Assembly: GCA_964623055.1 (NCBI GenBank) | Contig: CAZURK010000025.1 | Location: 1-64,000, forward strand | DNA: 64,000 nucleotides | From: JADHUC01 sp964623055 | Lineage (GTDB): Bacteria; Planctomycetota; Planctomycetia; Pirellulales; Pirellulaceae | Reading direction: 5' to 3' | In this document: piece by piece, positions 17,511 to 26,283 of the stretch | Position numbering within the stretch: the first letter of the stretch is position 1 | Layout of the letters: every line of letters begins with the position of its first letter | Notes under the pieces: model-generated | The model's database searches: none | Told to the model about the DNA's origin: nothing | What the model saw: only the letters and a program-made list of their open reading frames with translations | Position numbers and translations under genes: made by a program

Positions 17511-17972
17511 TCAGGGCTCATCGGTCAGTTTCATGGGAATTGACGTTACACCTTCCTTCGTTTCGGGCGGGCCGGTTTCGACGAAACCGAACTTGCGATA
17601 CATGCCGACGGCGAATCGCGATGAATTCACTGTGAATTCTCCGATGTTGCCGGCTTCGCGGCAAGTATCACGTGCCACACCCCACAATTCGCGTGCAAAC
17701 CCGCGCCCGCGGAATTCGTCGGCGACGAACAGATGATACAAGTGGCTGTTGTCGCGAACGCCCACCACGCCAGCGAGCACTCCGTCTTCCTCGGCGACGT
17801 GATACTCGTATGCCGAGGCTAGGTATCCCTCAATCGCGTCGGCCTCCAGCGAAGCGAACAGATTGGCCGCTCCTTCGGACGAGAATTCATGAGCGATGTA
17901 CTGGTCGGCCAACGGCCGAATCAGATCGCTGATTGCGCTGGCGTCTCTGATTGTTGCTCGACGGATTTGCAT
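17511..17972 (-). CDS. GNAT family N-acetyltransferase
   Basis: The 153-residue protein starts MQIRRATIRDASAISDLIRP. It contains motif A of the GNAT fold (HLYHLFVADEFRGRGFARELWGVARD, the acetyl-CoA pyrophosphate loop being RGRGFA) and motif B (FTVNSSRFAVGMYRKFGFVET). Length and motifs are complete, so it should transfer an acyl group from CoA to an amine. It lies just downstream of the M56/PDZ gene on the same strand (24 bases) and might be co-transcribed with it. The acceptor is unknown. Confidence 0.8.
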   Translation of the reverse strand: MQIRRATIRDASAISDLIRPLADQYIAHEFSSEGAANLFASLEADAIEGYLASAYEYHVAEEDGVLAGVVGVRDNSHLYHLFVADEFRGRGFARELWGVARDTCREAGNIGEFTVNSSRFAVGMYRKFGFVETGPPETKEGVTSIPMKLTDEP

Positions 17973-17996
17973 AGCGGAACAACACGCTCCGATTGA

Positions 17997-20900
17997 CTAT
18001 CTTTGTGGTATGTCCGGAACCGCCGACTCCTCGTCGTAGATGGTCCAAACCGGCGCCTTCTCTCGGACGTTGGCGATGAACTCTTCTATCTCGCTCTTGA
18101 CGCGTTGCTTCCGAAGCCTCTCGCGGATTTCCACCTCGGCCTCCTGGAAGGAGACAAGCTTCGCGGAACGTCGCTGGTCCCACGGACCTTCTGCGCCGTT
18201 ATCTCCTTGACGCTCGTACTCGTCCAGATGTTCGCGATAATATGCCAGCATTTCTTCGTGGGTTATGTTTGGATCGAAGTCAATCTTCTGGCGCAGAAAC
18301 GATTGGGCAATAGCTCGCTCACCATACGTGCACCGTTGCTTCTTCAGGGACGATCCGTACTGTCGGAGGGCTGCGTCGAGCTCGGCGGGCGATCCGACTC
18401 CCGCTTTCTTGAGATGCTTGTCTAACTCCCTATCGTTGAAAGCTTCGTCTACCCGACGCCAGATTTTGCTCACCACCTTGTCCCTCTTGTCCGATGGCAG
18501 CGAGCGGAGGAATGCCAGGTAGATGACCTTCGTGTCGATGACAGTCTCCAAGAATCGCCGCATCAACACGTCCCGTTGCGCCCTAATCTGCTTTTCTGGC
18601 ATCCTTCCCACATGGGGCCGACATCGCTCTTCGACCAATGGCAATACGTCGCTTTCTAAGATTTGCAGCGAACCGACTCTCGCAATCACTTTGGGTGGTT
18701 CAGAATTCGCTTCCTCGGGAGCGTTTGAAGGTCGCACGAAGGGTTTCAGCACGCTGCCCGGCAACGTCACCTCGACTTCCTTGCCCTCACGCAGGAGCGT
18801 CACGCGCACCCCTTCCTCTTCAAGCGACTGTCGCGCCTCGGCGTAGAACGGCAATAAGGCCCAGTGGGCGGCCACGTCCTCAAGTCGCTCAACCTTCTCG
18901 CCGCTCAGGGCGGTGATCCGGTCGCCGGCCCGGAGGCCAGCCTTCTCCGCCGCACTGCCGGGGAGAACCCGAACCTCGATCGAGTCTCTCCGTGTGTTGG
19001 GCACGATCCCTATTCGTCTTGCCAGCGCCGTCAGGTTCTGCACGTTGTGCGCTGCCGCGGGATTCCGCCAGGGGCGTCGGGAGGCTTGCTCCTTCCTGTC
19101 CCAGTCGTTGAGCGACAGGGCACCTGGAATCTCCGGGGGCGAATCCACTTCCACGGCCGACAGGTCGGCACGGATCACGCGATATTCTGCCTTCCCTTCC
19201 GGCCTGTACCAGAATATGGGCGTGTCCGTGGTGTCCGCCTTCACCCCTTTGCCCGCGTAATGGGCGTCAGCCTCGGTCGGTAGATGGACGACAAATCGAA
19301 GGCCGTCGTTGACTCGAGAGTTGAACTCGCTCAAGTCGTCCAACTGCTGGGCGGTGGGCGTGTCGCCCAAGGCTCGTCGCTTCCTGGCCACCAGATCCCT
19401 CGTGGAACTCGTGTCCAGCGTATCGGGAAAGGTGCCCTGGTTGTGTTCCCGGTATTGGCGAAACGTCTCGATCAGATCAATTTCCTGGCACGGGGCCGGC
19501 TCCTTTGGACATGGTCGCACGGTGACGGTGCAGTCGGCCGGCGGATCGAGGCTGAACAGCGACTCGTCCAACGCCACGTTGTACACGAAGTCAGTCTCGA
19601 TCGACATCATGTCCGGGTACATCTGATCCACAAATTCGATTTGAATCGGCAGGAGGCTATCCGGATCGACCCAGATCGTATGGATACTCCAACCGTTGAT
19701 AAATCGGTATCCCACCGCCGTTCGCCCGCCAATTTCACTTTCGCCGAGCATTTGACGCTGCTTCCAACTGGACGCGTATTCGGCATCGGTCAGCTTTCGC
19801 CGAATCGCCTCGAAGTAGCCCAGACATTGATAGTCTTCGGGAGCCTCGGTTATGGTGGCCTCCTTGTCTTCTGGGTAGAGGGAGAGGCGTTTCCCGTGGT
19901 TGGATATCTTCACAGTCTGGCCCGGCCCTTCCGTGCGAGTCAGATGACGTCCCAGCACCATATTTCGGATCGCGAACGCTGACCCATCCTGGAAAACGCA
20001 CCAGGTCTTGTATTTGGCGTTTGTGGGGAGAGGAGGTAACGCCTCGCCCTTCCTCGACGTTCCTTGTGCCGACGAATCGGTGTCCCCGTCGATTGACTTC
20101 TCAGCTTCTTTTGATGCTGCGGGAACGCCGATCTCGGACGCTGATTCGCCGTCCTGTGCAGGTGTGCGTAGCGCAGAAACCACGATTGCGCCAAAGCAGA
20201 GGCCGGCTAAGGCTACCCCCTGAAGGACACGCTTCGCAGGTGAGTGTCGACCATCCTTGGTCTCCAACATCTCAATTCTCCTCATGAGAAAGGTGGAAAA
20301 AGAGGAAACAAAGGCCAAAACCGGCAAGGACGTGATTTGCCGATCCTGGCGCAGAGCAATTCGGCTTAGCGCGGCAAGGTAATTCGCGCGACCACCGACA
20401 AGCCGGGCGGCGGCCGCATCGGCAGCCGCTTCTTGCGCGAGGAAGAACCTCGTCCCCAACCAACGCACGAGCGGATGGTAGAAGTAGAGAACCATCGTGA
20501 CACGGGCGATCAGCCCCGTCAGGTAGTCATTCGATCGGACGTGCATCACCTCGTGGGCAATGACCGTTCTCAGCTCTTGATCGCTCCACTGCTGCCAGTC
20601 GGCGGCGACGACCAGCGCCGGCCGGCGCCACCCGACTGTCGCCGCGCTCGCGATTTCCGCCGAAACTCGCAGTTCGACAGGCCGGCAGCCGATCGAGCGA
20701 CGAATCTCCTCGGCTAGCTCTACAAACGTGGCATCATCGACTTTCCTGGCCCGCGTTAGCATTCGACGCGTCGACCAAAGCCCCAGGACCAAGCGAATGC
20801 CGGCGATGAAGCCGCCGGCCAGTAGGAGGACCCCAAGAACCGTTCCCCACCGAAACACGACGGTAGCCGGCGGGGACGGCGCAGGTTCGCTGGGATCAAG

Positions 20901-21248
20901 TGGTATCACAGATCCGGACGTGGGCTCAACATTGCCTGTCCAGGACACATCGGGGATGCCGATCAACGGTTCTGTTTCTGGAACGACCGTGTGTGGCACA
21001 GCCGACGGCGGCTCGACGCTCGGGGCAACGGCTGTTTCCTCGGGCCAGACATCCAACGACCAGAATCCCGGCAGCGGCAAACCGGCCGCTGCGGTCAGAC
21101 CGAGCAACAGGAGCACCGTGACTCCTAGAAACCGCCTGGCCATCGCCGGTTGACGACGCGCAATCATCAGATACGCGATCCCCGACATCACGGACAACAG
21201 CGTGATCTGAACGACCAGCAGCCCGTACGTGGCCTCCCAACCACTCAT
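17997..21248 (-). CDS. Giant BlaR1/M56-family membrane peptidase fused to LolA-like, PDZ and SurA-like domains
   Basis: The 1083-residue protein begins with transmembrane segments and an M56 metallopeptidase domain. The zinc motif is IAHEVMHVRSNDYL (HExxH) at about residue 230, followed by YHPLVRWLGTRFFLAQEAAAD. After another membrane segment (about residue 340) comes a LolA/RseB-like outer-lipid-binding region at about residues 395-570. A PDZ domain follows at about 750-830 (GSAAEKAGLRAGDRITALSG), then a helical region like the SurA/PpiD N-domain at about 860-1040 (ARVGSLQILESDVLPLVEER). It overlaps its BlaI repressor gene by four bases. Known BlaR1 proteins sense beta-lactams; the outer domains here suggest envelope or outer-membrane-protein stress instead. 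Confidence 0.8.
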   Translation of the reverse strand: MSGWEATYGLLVVQITLLSVMSGIAYLMIARRQPAMARRFLGVTVLLLLGLTAAAGLPLPGFWSLDVWPEETAVAPSVEPPSAVPHTVVPETEPLIGIPDVSWTGNVEPTSGSVIPLDPSEPAPSPPATVVFRWGTVLGVLLLAGGFIAGIRLVLGLWSTRRMLTRARKVDDATFVELAEEIRRSIGCRPVELRVSAEIASAATVGWRRPALVVAADWQQWSDQELRTVIAHEVMHVRSNDYLTGLIARVTMVLYFYHPLVRWLGTRFFLAQEAAADAAAARLVGGRANYLAALSRIALRQDRQITSLPVLAFVSSFSTFLMRRIEMLETKDGRHSPAKRVLQGVALAGLCFGAIVVSALRTPAQDGESASEIGVPAASKEAEKSIDGDTDSSAQGTSRKGEALPPLPTNAKYKTWCVFQDGSAFAIRNMVLGRHLTRTEGPGQTVKISNHGKRLSLYPEDKEATITEAPEDYQCLGYFEAIRRKLTDAEYASSWKQRQMLGESEIGGRTAVGYRFINGWSIHTIWVDPDSLLPIQIEFVDQMYPDMMSIETDFVYNVALDESLFSLDPPADCTVTVRPCPKEPAPCQEIDLIETFRQYREHNQGTFPDTLDTSSTRDLVARKRRALGDTPTAQQLDDLSEFNSRVNDGLRFVVHLPTEADAHYAGKGVKADTTDTPIFWYRPEGKAEYRVIRADLSAVEVDSPPEIPGALSLNDWDRKEQASRRPWRNPAAAHNVQNLTALARRIGIVPNTRRDSIEVRVLPGSAAEKAGLRAGDRITALSGEKVERLEDVAAHWALLPFYAEARQSLEEEGVRVTLLREGKEVEVTLPGSVLKPFVRPSNAPEEANSEPPKVIARVGSLQILESDVLPLVEERCRPHVGRMPEKQIRAQRDVLMRRFLETVIDTKVIYLAFLRSLPSDKRDKVVSKIWRRVDEAFNDRELDKHLKKAGVGSPAELDAALRQYGSSLKKQRCTYGERAIAQSFLRQKIDFDPNITHEEMLAYYREHLDEYERQGDNGAEGPWDQRRSAKLVSFQEAEVEIRERLRKQRVKSEIEEFIANVREKAPVWTIYDEESAVPDIPQR

Positions 21249-21628
21249 TTGTCATGCTCCTTCAAGATACGTTCCAGGACACGGCGTTCGCTGGCCGTCA
21301 GCTTCTTCTGCTCCAAGAGCCGCACGAAGAGTTGTGCCCGCGAGCCGCCGAAAACTCGGTCGAGCAAGTCACCAAGCAAGTTAGACGACACTTCCTCGAA
21401 CGACCGGACGGCGCGGTATCGAAACGGACGTTCGGAGTTCGTTGGCTCAAGCAGCCCTTTTTCGTAGAGCAAACGTACCAGGTTCGCGATGGTAGGATAC
21501 GCACGGTCGAGGCCTTCGGCGGCGAGCAGATCGCGCAGCTCGGCTGCTGTCGCCTCCCCGTGCCTCCAGAAAGCTTGCATCACTTCCAGTTCGCGCTCGG
21601 TAAGCTCTTTCGCAGGCGGACGTCCCAT
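21245..21628 (-). CDS. BlaI/MecI/CopY family transcriptional repressor
   Basis: The 127-residue protein has the BlaI winged helix: LTERELEVMQAFWRHGEATA, YPTIANLVRLLYEKGLLEP (recognition helix and start of the wing), and FRYRAV, then a dimerisation tail. It overlaps the M56 gene by four bases (ATGA), so repressor and sensor peptidase are coupled. By analogy with BlaI/BlaR1, the peptidase would inactivate the repressor. A palindrome at 21676-21689 just upstream is a candidate operator for autoregulation. Confidence 0.9.
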   Translation of the reverse strand: MGRPPAKELTERELEVMQAFWRHGEATAAELRDLLAAEGLDRAYPTIANLVRLLYEKGLLEPTNSERPFRYRAVRSFEEVSSNLLGDLLDRVFGGSRAQLFVRLLEQKKLTASERRVLERILKEHDK

Positions 21629-21675
21629 CGGATCGGCAGTCCTTCGAGTCGGTCAGCGAATTTTGGTATTTCAAA

Positions 21676-21689
21676 TTTGCTTTTGCAAA
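21676..21689. promoter_or_regulatory. Candidate BlaI-type operator palindrome
   Basis: TTTGC TTTT GCAAA lies about 48 bases before the BlaI-like start, within an AT-rich stretch that stands out from the GC-rich surroundings. BlaI/CopY repressors bind short palindromes near their own promoters, so this is the likeliest site, although the core is not the classical TACA-TGTA. Confidence 0.4.
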
Positions 21690-21824
21690 ATATCGTCCAA
21701 CGCGGTCTCTGTCAACACTGATTTTCTTCGACCGAGAGAGAAGAAACGGTGTCACGTCAGAGCGCAGCGAGCCTGCTGGCCACCGCAATTCCGCAGCAAC
21801 CAAGTGTCGACACATTTGGCAACT

Positions 21825-22442
21825 TTATCGTCCGGCCCCTTTCTTCACTGAACGCCTTAGCTCAGCGGCGCGGACTCCAACCCATTTCTCAATTCTTGGA
21901 GGCTCGTATTTGGCTGCCTGCTCCAGCAGATCCTCTGGGTCGTCAGACACAAGGAGCATCTGGCGGTGTGCTTGTTTCACAAACCCCTCTGATACTGCAT
22001 TGTCTATGAATAAAAGAAACTGGTCGAAATAGCCTCCTACGTTGATTAGTCCACACGGCTTAAAATGTAGGCCAAGCTGTGCCCATGTAAGAATCTCAGA
22101 GACCTCCTCAAGCGTCCCAAGACCACCTGGCAGAGCAATGAAAGCATCAGAAAGGTCGAACATCATCTTCTTTCGCTCGTGCATGGAGCCAACGACATGC
22201 AATTCGGTAAGCCCTTGGTGCGACACCTTGTGAGCAAATGATTCAGGAATGACACCGCGAACGACGCCACCCGACTTCAATACGGTGTCAGCGACTTCGC
22301 CCATTAAGCCCACATCTGCTCCGCCATAGACTAACTCATAATCACGCTCAAATATCGCTTCACCAAGTTTCCGAGCCATCGACATGTAGCACTCGTTAAA
22401 TCCGGGACTTGATCCACAGTTCACGCAGATTCGTTCCATCAA
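21825..22442 (-). CDS. LOG family protein (TIGR00730 Rossmann fold)
   Basis: The 205-residue protein starts MERICVNCGSSPGF after an extra ATG and has the LOG signature PGGLGTLEEVSEILTWAQLG (PGGxGTxxE) with LINVGGYFDQFLLFIDNAV after it. Family members include cytokinin-activating phosphoribohydrolases and AMP nucleosidase-like enzymes, cleaving nucleoside 5'-monophosphates to base and ribose phosphate. It is the last gene of a dense minus-strand run (28912 to 21825). Together with the adenosine deaminase two genes upstream it gives the run a nucleotide-salvage flavour. The product may not be a cytokinin. Confidence 0.87.
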   Translation of the reverse strand: MMERICVNCGSSPGFNECYMSMARKLGEAIFERDYELVYGGADVGLMGEVADTVLKSGGVVRGVIPESFAHKVSHQGLTELHVVGSMHERKKMMFDLSDAFIALPGGLGTLEEVSEILTWAQLGLHFKPCGLINVGGYFDQFLLFIDNAVSEGFVKQAHRQMLLVSDDPEDLLEQAAKYEPPRIEKWVGVRAAELRRSVKKGAGR

Positions 22443-22454
22443 TCATCCCTACTC

Positions 22455-22952
22455 TTACCAGTCGTTCGCAACACTCGCCAGTCTATCCTCATCAAGGCGG
22501 CAAATTCGCCAATCATCGAAAACAGTCGCGCCCATTTTCTGGTAGAAATCGATCGCAGACTTGTTCCAATCAAGCACCATCCACTCAAAGCGTCCGCACT
22601 TGTGCTGAATTGCGACATCCGCCAAGTAAGCCATCAGAGCTTTGGCTACGCCTTTTCCACGAAAGTCCGGGCTGACGAACAGGTCATCCAGCCAGAGACC
22701 TCGCTTACCAACCATAGATGCAAAGGTGAAAAAATATATAGCATAGGCAGCAGGCCTGCCATCGACATAAGCAAGCAATGTGTGCGCTGCTGGAAGCTCG
22801 CCAAAGAGCGACTCCTTCAGAAGTTCCTCTGTCGCAGTGACTTCAAGCTTCTCGAATTCGGCCATTGAGTGTATGAATGACAGGAGCAACGGAACGTCGT
22901 CGATGGTTCCTGCACGCACTTCAATTTCCAGATTAGTTACTGCGAGTTTCAT
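22455..22952 (-). CDS. GNAT family N-acetyltransferase (diamine acetyltransferase-like)
   Basis: The start at 22952 (MKLAVTNLEIEVRAGTID) has GGGAGA upstream and gives 165 residues; the ORF upstream overlaps another gene. Motif A is LDDLFVSPDFRGKGVAKALM and motif B is FEWMVLDWNKSAIDFYQKMG. The combination LWLDDLFV and VLDWN is typical of the spermidine/diamine acetyltransferase (SAT) branch. It overlaps the preceding GNAT gene by 20 bases, indicating coupled translation. The substrate is not certain. Confidence 0.82.
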   Translation of the reverse strand: MKLAVTNLEIEVRAGTIDDVPLLLSFIHSMAEFEKLEVTATEELLKESLFGELPAAHTLLAYVDGRPAAYAIYFFTFASMVGKRGLWLDDLFVSPDFRGKGVAKALMAYLADVAIQHKCGRFEWMVLDWNKSAIDFYQKMGATVFDDWRICRLDEDRLASVANDW

Positions 22953-23520
22953 TCTTTGATCTCCCCGCGGCTCGATTCGGACTTGCAGGCAACCATTCTC
23001 CTCTTTCGAGTCGGTGATACAGCACATCCATGTCGTAGTAGCGGTCTTCTCGAACGAACTTGAATCCGAGCTTGCTCATGACTCGAAGAGAGGCACTATT
23101 CTCAGGTACTGCAATCGCCGCGATGAATTCGAGAGCGAGTCGACGGAAGCCGAGATCCAGGCAGGCAACCGAGGCCTCTGTAGCGATCCCCTTTCCCCAA
23201 TGAGGCTTGGCAATCACGTACCCCAACTCGACCTCCTGGGTCCCGTCCAAGTGCCAAAGTCCGACTCTCCCGACGAATTGGCCGTCCGTCTTCTGCTCGA
23301 CAGCCCACAACGTGAATCCTGTCTTCGCATACTGCTGGGCGAAGTCCTGAATATGCTTTTCTGCCTGCTCGCGAGTCCGCGTACCTCGCATGTAGCGCAT
23401 GACTTCCGGATCTGAATAGAGCAGGTAGAGCTGTTCCACGTCCGACTGCTCGAACAGCCGAAGTTGTAGACGATTCGTTTCGATGATTGGCGAGCCGTCT
23501 GCGATGCCCACGTCACTCAC
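22933..23520 (-). CDS. GNAT family N-acetyltransferase (RimJ/RimL-like)
   Basis: The 195-residue protein has IIETNRLQLRLFEQSDVEQL near its start, the RimJ/RimL-branch opening (xTxRLxLR). LGYVIAKPHWGKGIATEASV is the acetyl-CoA loop, and ENSASLRVMSKLGFKFVRED is motif B. Proteins of this branch acetylate ribosomal-protein N-termini, amino acids or small molecules. It overlaps the adenosine deaminase gene upstream by 8 bases and the next GNAT by 20, part of the tightly packed run. Confidence 0.83.
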   Translation of the reverse strand: MSDVGIADGSPIIETNRLQLRLFEQSDVEQLYLLYSDPEVMRYMRGTRTREQAEKHIQDFAQQYAKTGFTLWAVEQKTDGQFVGRVGLWHLDGTQEVELGYVIAKPHWGKGIATEASVACLDLGFRRLALEFIAAIAVPENSASLRVMSKLGFKFVREDRYYDMDVLYHRLERGEWLPASPNRAAGRSKNETRSN

Positions 23521-24514
23521 TTACCCACGAAGGATCTTTCGTGAAGCTCTGTTGAAGTGATTGCTTCCGGTCGACCGGCAACCAAGAGGACTCTATTGCC
23601 GCCAGTATCAACCTGCAAATCTCTCGTTTTGAGAAACCACATTCTTCTACGAGCGATCGGTATTCGCTCGCCAGAGACGTGCCGAACATCTTGGGGTCAT
23701 CCGTATTGACAGTCACCGCGACGCCCCGCTCGAAATACTGCCGGATTGGATGATTGGCAAGCTTGTCCACAACGCCGGTGCGCACGTTGGATACAGGACA
23801 CATTTCCAAGGGAATTTGCATCTCCGTAAGGTATTCCACCAATGACGGATCCTCGTGGGCACGCGTTCCATGTCCGATTCGTTCCACTTGGAGACGGTCA
23901 ATCGCTCCCCAGATACTCCTGGCTCCGGCGGCTTCACCCGCATGGGCATTCGTGTGAAAGCCCAGACGCCGAGCTTCCCGATATACCGGCTCGAACGGCT
24001 CGGGAGGGAACTTCCTTTCCGAGCCGCCGATTCCAATCCCGATCACACCTTGATCCTTGACTTCCTTCAGTTTCGCCAGCGTCCTGGCTTCCGCTTTCGG
24101 CCCGTAATTCCGGACAAGGTCAGCGATCAGGGCAATCGTGATTCCCGTAGCGCGGTCCAGCCCGACTCGAACCGCCTCGGCCAGTCTTTGGACCGCAAGT
24201 CCGTGACGAACGAAGAGTGATGGCGAAAAGAACATTTCCGCATACCGAATGCTCTGGGCCGCCAGGTCTTGTGCCGTCACTTTGGCAATATACGTGAAGT
24301 CTTCATACTCGCGGAGGAATCGATTCTTCCAGGACCATGTCTTGATGAAGTGCGAAAAATTCCGGTACTCAAAACGCCGCTTGAGCGCCTCAATATCCGG
24401 CACGGAAGGATCCCCGCCATACTTCCGAATCAGCTCCCAAAGCGCCGCATGCGGAATCGCACCTTCGAGATGAACGTGGAGTTCGACTTTCGGCAGACTT
24501 TCAAACCACGACAT
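23513..24514 (-). CDS. add: Adenosine deaminase family protein
   Basis: The start at 24514 (MSWFESLPKVELHVHLEGAI) gives 333 residues with the zinc HxH motif at the normal place. Later landmarks are TNAHAGEAAGARSIWGAI (conserved HAGE), RIGHGTRA with a zinc or catalytic His, LEMCPVSNV, and VTVNTDDPKMFG (the terminal Asp pair). All catalytic residues are present, so it should deaminate adenosine or a related aminopurine. Its stop overlaps the next GNAT start, and the cupin gene upstream ends 17 bases before its start. Deamination of adenine or another base cannot be excluded. Confidence 0.85.
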   Translation of the reverse strand: MSWFESLPKVELHVHLEGAIPHAALWELIRKYGGDPSVPDIEALKRRFEYRNFSHFIKTWSWKNRFLREYEDFTYIAKVTAQDLAAQSIRYAEMFFSPSLFVRHGLAVQRLAEAVRVGLDRATGITIALIADLVRNYGPKAEARTLAKLKEVKDQGVIGIGIGGSERKFPPEPFEPVYREARRLGFHTNAHAGEAAGARSIWGAIDRLQVERIGHGTRAHEDPSLVEYLTEMQIPLEMCPVSNVRTGVVDKLANHPIRQYFERGVAVTVNTDDPKMFGTSLASEYRSLVEECGFSKREICRLILAAIESSWLPVDRKQSLQQSFTKDPSWVSE

Positions 24515-24531
24515 CCGTGCAACTCCCACTA

Positions 24532-24891
24532 TTACACGCGCCCCGGATCAGCCACCGTCCTTTCGCCGCCGACATCGCCGGTGTTGAGGGTGCCGGCCGG
24601 TTCGAACAGAAGGACGTGGACTTCTTCGTCGGCCTTCGGGCAATGCTCAACGCCACGAGGAACGATCACGAACTCATCTTCCTCGACGGTCACCGTCCGG
24701 TCGCGAAACTGCATGTCGAAAGCCCCGGACACTACCAGAAAAAGCTCGTCCTCCGCCTCGTGCTTGTGCCAGACGAACTCGCCCTGGAACTTGGCCAGGC
24801 GAACCTGCTGGCCGTTAAGTTCACCTACGATCTTTGGGTCCCAATGCGTGTCGATGAGCTGAAGCTTCTGTTTCAGGTTGACTTTTTCCAT
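24532..24891 (-). CDS. Cupin-domain protein (small beta-barrel)
   Basis: The 119-residue protein is a single cupin: GEFVWHKHEAEDELFLVVSG (motif 1 with HxH and Glu), DEFVIVPRGVEHCPKADEE (motif 2 with His). The metal ligands His, His, Glu, His are intact. It may be an isomerase or a metal-dependent small-molecule enzyme. It is spaced 17-18 bases from both neighbours within the GNAT/cupin run. Confidence 0.8.
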   Translation of the reverse strand: MEKVNLKQKLQLIDTHWDPKIVGELNGQQVRLAKFQGEFVWHKHEAEDELFLVVSGAFDMQFRDRTVTVEEDEFVIVPRGVEHCPKADEEVHVLLFEPAGTLNTGDVGGERTVADPGRV

Positions 24892-24909
24892 GGGAGAACC
24901 TTGCGCCGC

Positions 24910-25410
24910 TTACAAGAACTTCTCAATAAAGATTTCGTTCACGTATTTGTTGCCGATTCTCGCCTGTCTCTGCGCCGTTCCGACCACCCGAAATCCGAGG
25001 TTCAGGTAGAATTGTAGAGCCGCCGGATTGTCGGCCCGCACAAAAGTGAACAGCTTCTCGTATCCCTTGCCTAGGGCGCTCTCGAACGTCACCTCGGCTA
25101 GACGCCTGCCGACGCCTCGTCGTCGGAAACCGAGATCGACGTATGTGGCAATCACTCCCACATGATCGAAAGCACGCGTGTAGGTGGCGTACGGCTCTAG
25201 GTTCTGAAAGCCGACGGCTCTGTGGTCCTGGGAATCCTCCGCCACGTGGAACACGCCGCGCCGCGGAAAACTGCAGATGAACTCCCGCTCCGCCTCGACC
25301 GTGAACGGCGTATCGAGCGCGGAGTATGCGCCCGATTCAATGATCGGGTTCAGGATGCTGGCGATCGCCTCAGCGTCCTCGGGTCGGACTTCTCGAATCA
25401 GCAAGTCCAT
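24910..25410 (-). CDS. GNAT family N-acetyltransferase (phosphinothricin acetyltransferase-like)
   Basis: The start at 25410 (MDLLIREVRPEDAEAIASIL) follows the cupin stop by 17 bases and gives 166 residues; the open frame extends further upstream but into that cupin gene. Motifs are IIESGAYSALDTPFTVEAE at the N-terminus, GVIATYVDLGFRRRGVGRRL (acetyl-CoA loop) and FVRADNPAALQFYLNLGFRV. The overall pattern is that of the PAT/L-amino-acid N-acyltransferase branch. The substrate is likely an amino acid or small amine. Confidence 0.8.
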   Translation of the reverse strand: MDLLIREVRPEDAEAIASILNPIIESGAYSALDTPFTVEAEREFICSFPRRGVFHVAEDSQDHRAVGFQNLEPYATYTRAFDHVGVIATYVDLGFRRRGVGRRLAEVTFESALGKGYEKLFTFVRADNPAALQFYLNLGFRVVGTAQRQARIGNKYVNEIFIEKFL

Positions 25411-25427
25411 CGGATCGTTTCCCGCAT

Positions 25428-25778
25428 TCACGTCTGGGGCTCCTCCGGCCGATAGCGGTCCTTCTGGTTGAACAGCGTCAGGTCCTTGTAGCCCTTCTCG
25501 ATTCTCGCGCTGTGCGGAACGTGTTTCGGGATGAAGTATGTGTCCCCCTTCGTCAGCACCCTCCGATCGCCGTCGATGGTCAATTCGATTCGGCCGTCGA
25601 GCACGACACCCCACTGTGCCTCGTGGGAGTGCTCAGGAACAGCGACGTCCTGGTCAAAGCTCATGAAGATGAACTGCTGACGCTCGCCTTGGAACAGATG
25701 GGACGACACGCCAGCGATCGGTAGTTCCGCTGAGGGCAAACTGGTAATGATATCTGGAAAGAAGGGCTCATCGGCCAT
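25428..25778 (-). CDS. Cupin-domain protein
   Basis: The 116-residue protein has VAVPEHSHEAQWGVVLDGRI (HxH and downstream polar ligand) and DTYFIPKHVPHSARIEKGY (second cupin motif with His). No other domain is present. It overlaps the upstream GNAT by 11 bases and is one of three small cupins in the run. The function is not determinable. Confidence 0.8.
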   Translation of the reverse strand: MADEPFFPDIITSLPSAELPIAGVSSHLFQGERQQFIFMSFDQDVAVPEHSHEAQWGVVLDGRIELTIDGDRRVLTKGDTYFIPKHVPHSARIEKGYKDLTLFNQKDRYRPEEPQT

Positions 25779-26214
25779 TGATCACGACTCCTGTTTTGAC
25801 ATTCTTGTACATCAAACCTAACCCCTCAAACATGAGCCAGCCCGTCTTGTCCCAGAAGCCTTTGCCCTCCTCATTCTCCGCAAACACGAAGATATTGCAT
25901 CTCGAAATCCCAGCCGCCGCCAACGCGGAGAGGCACGTGTCGACGAGCGCACTACCGATTCCCACGCCTCTGTGCGCAGGATCCACGGCGAGATGATGCA
26001 GATACCCACGTCTTCCGTCGTGCCCGCAAAGCACAGCGCCGACGAGCTCCCCTCGGTCCCGTGCGACGAAACTCAGGCGGGGGTTTCTGGCAAGGAAGCT
26101 CTCCATCCGCTCCGGAGTGTCCGCGTCGTCCAGACCGATCTCGGGCATTGCACTCCACAGTGCAACTGCCTCTTCGTAATCAGCCATCGAAAACTCAGTG
26201 ATTGCGATACTCAT
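25768..26214 (-). CDS. GNAT family N-acetyltransferase
   Basis: The 148-residue protein has HHLAVDPAHRGVGIGSALVD (motif A, acetyl-CoA loop) and NIFVFAENEEGKGFWDKTGW (motif B with the FW pattern). It is a complete simple GNAT. It overlaps the cupin at 25428 by 11 bases. The acceptor is unknown. Confidence 0.83.
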   Translation of the reverse strand: MSIAITEFSMADYEEAVALWSAMPEIGLDDADTPERMESFLARNPRLSFVARDRGELVGAVLCGHDGRRGYLHHLAVDPAHRGVGIGSALVDTCLSALAAAGISRCNIFVFAENEEGKGFWDKTGWLMFEGLGLMYKNVKTGVVINGR

Positions 26215-26283
26215 AGCGACCGCCGCTGTGGTAGCGAAACTCCTGATCAGGTTTCGAGAGATGCGGCCGGCATGTCGCGCGCG

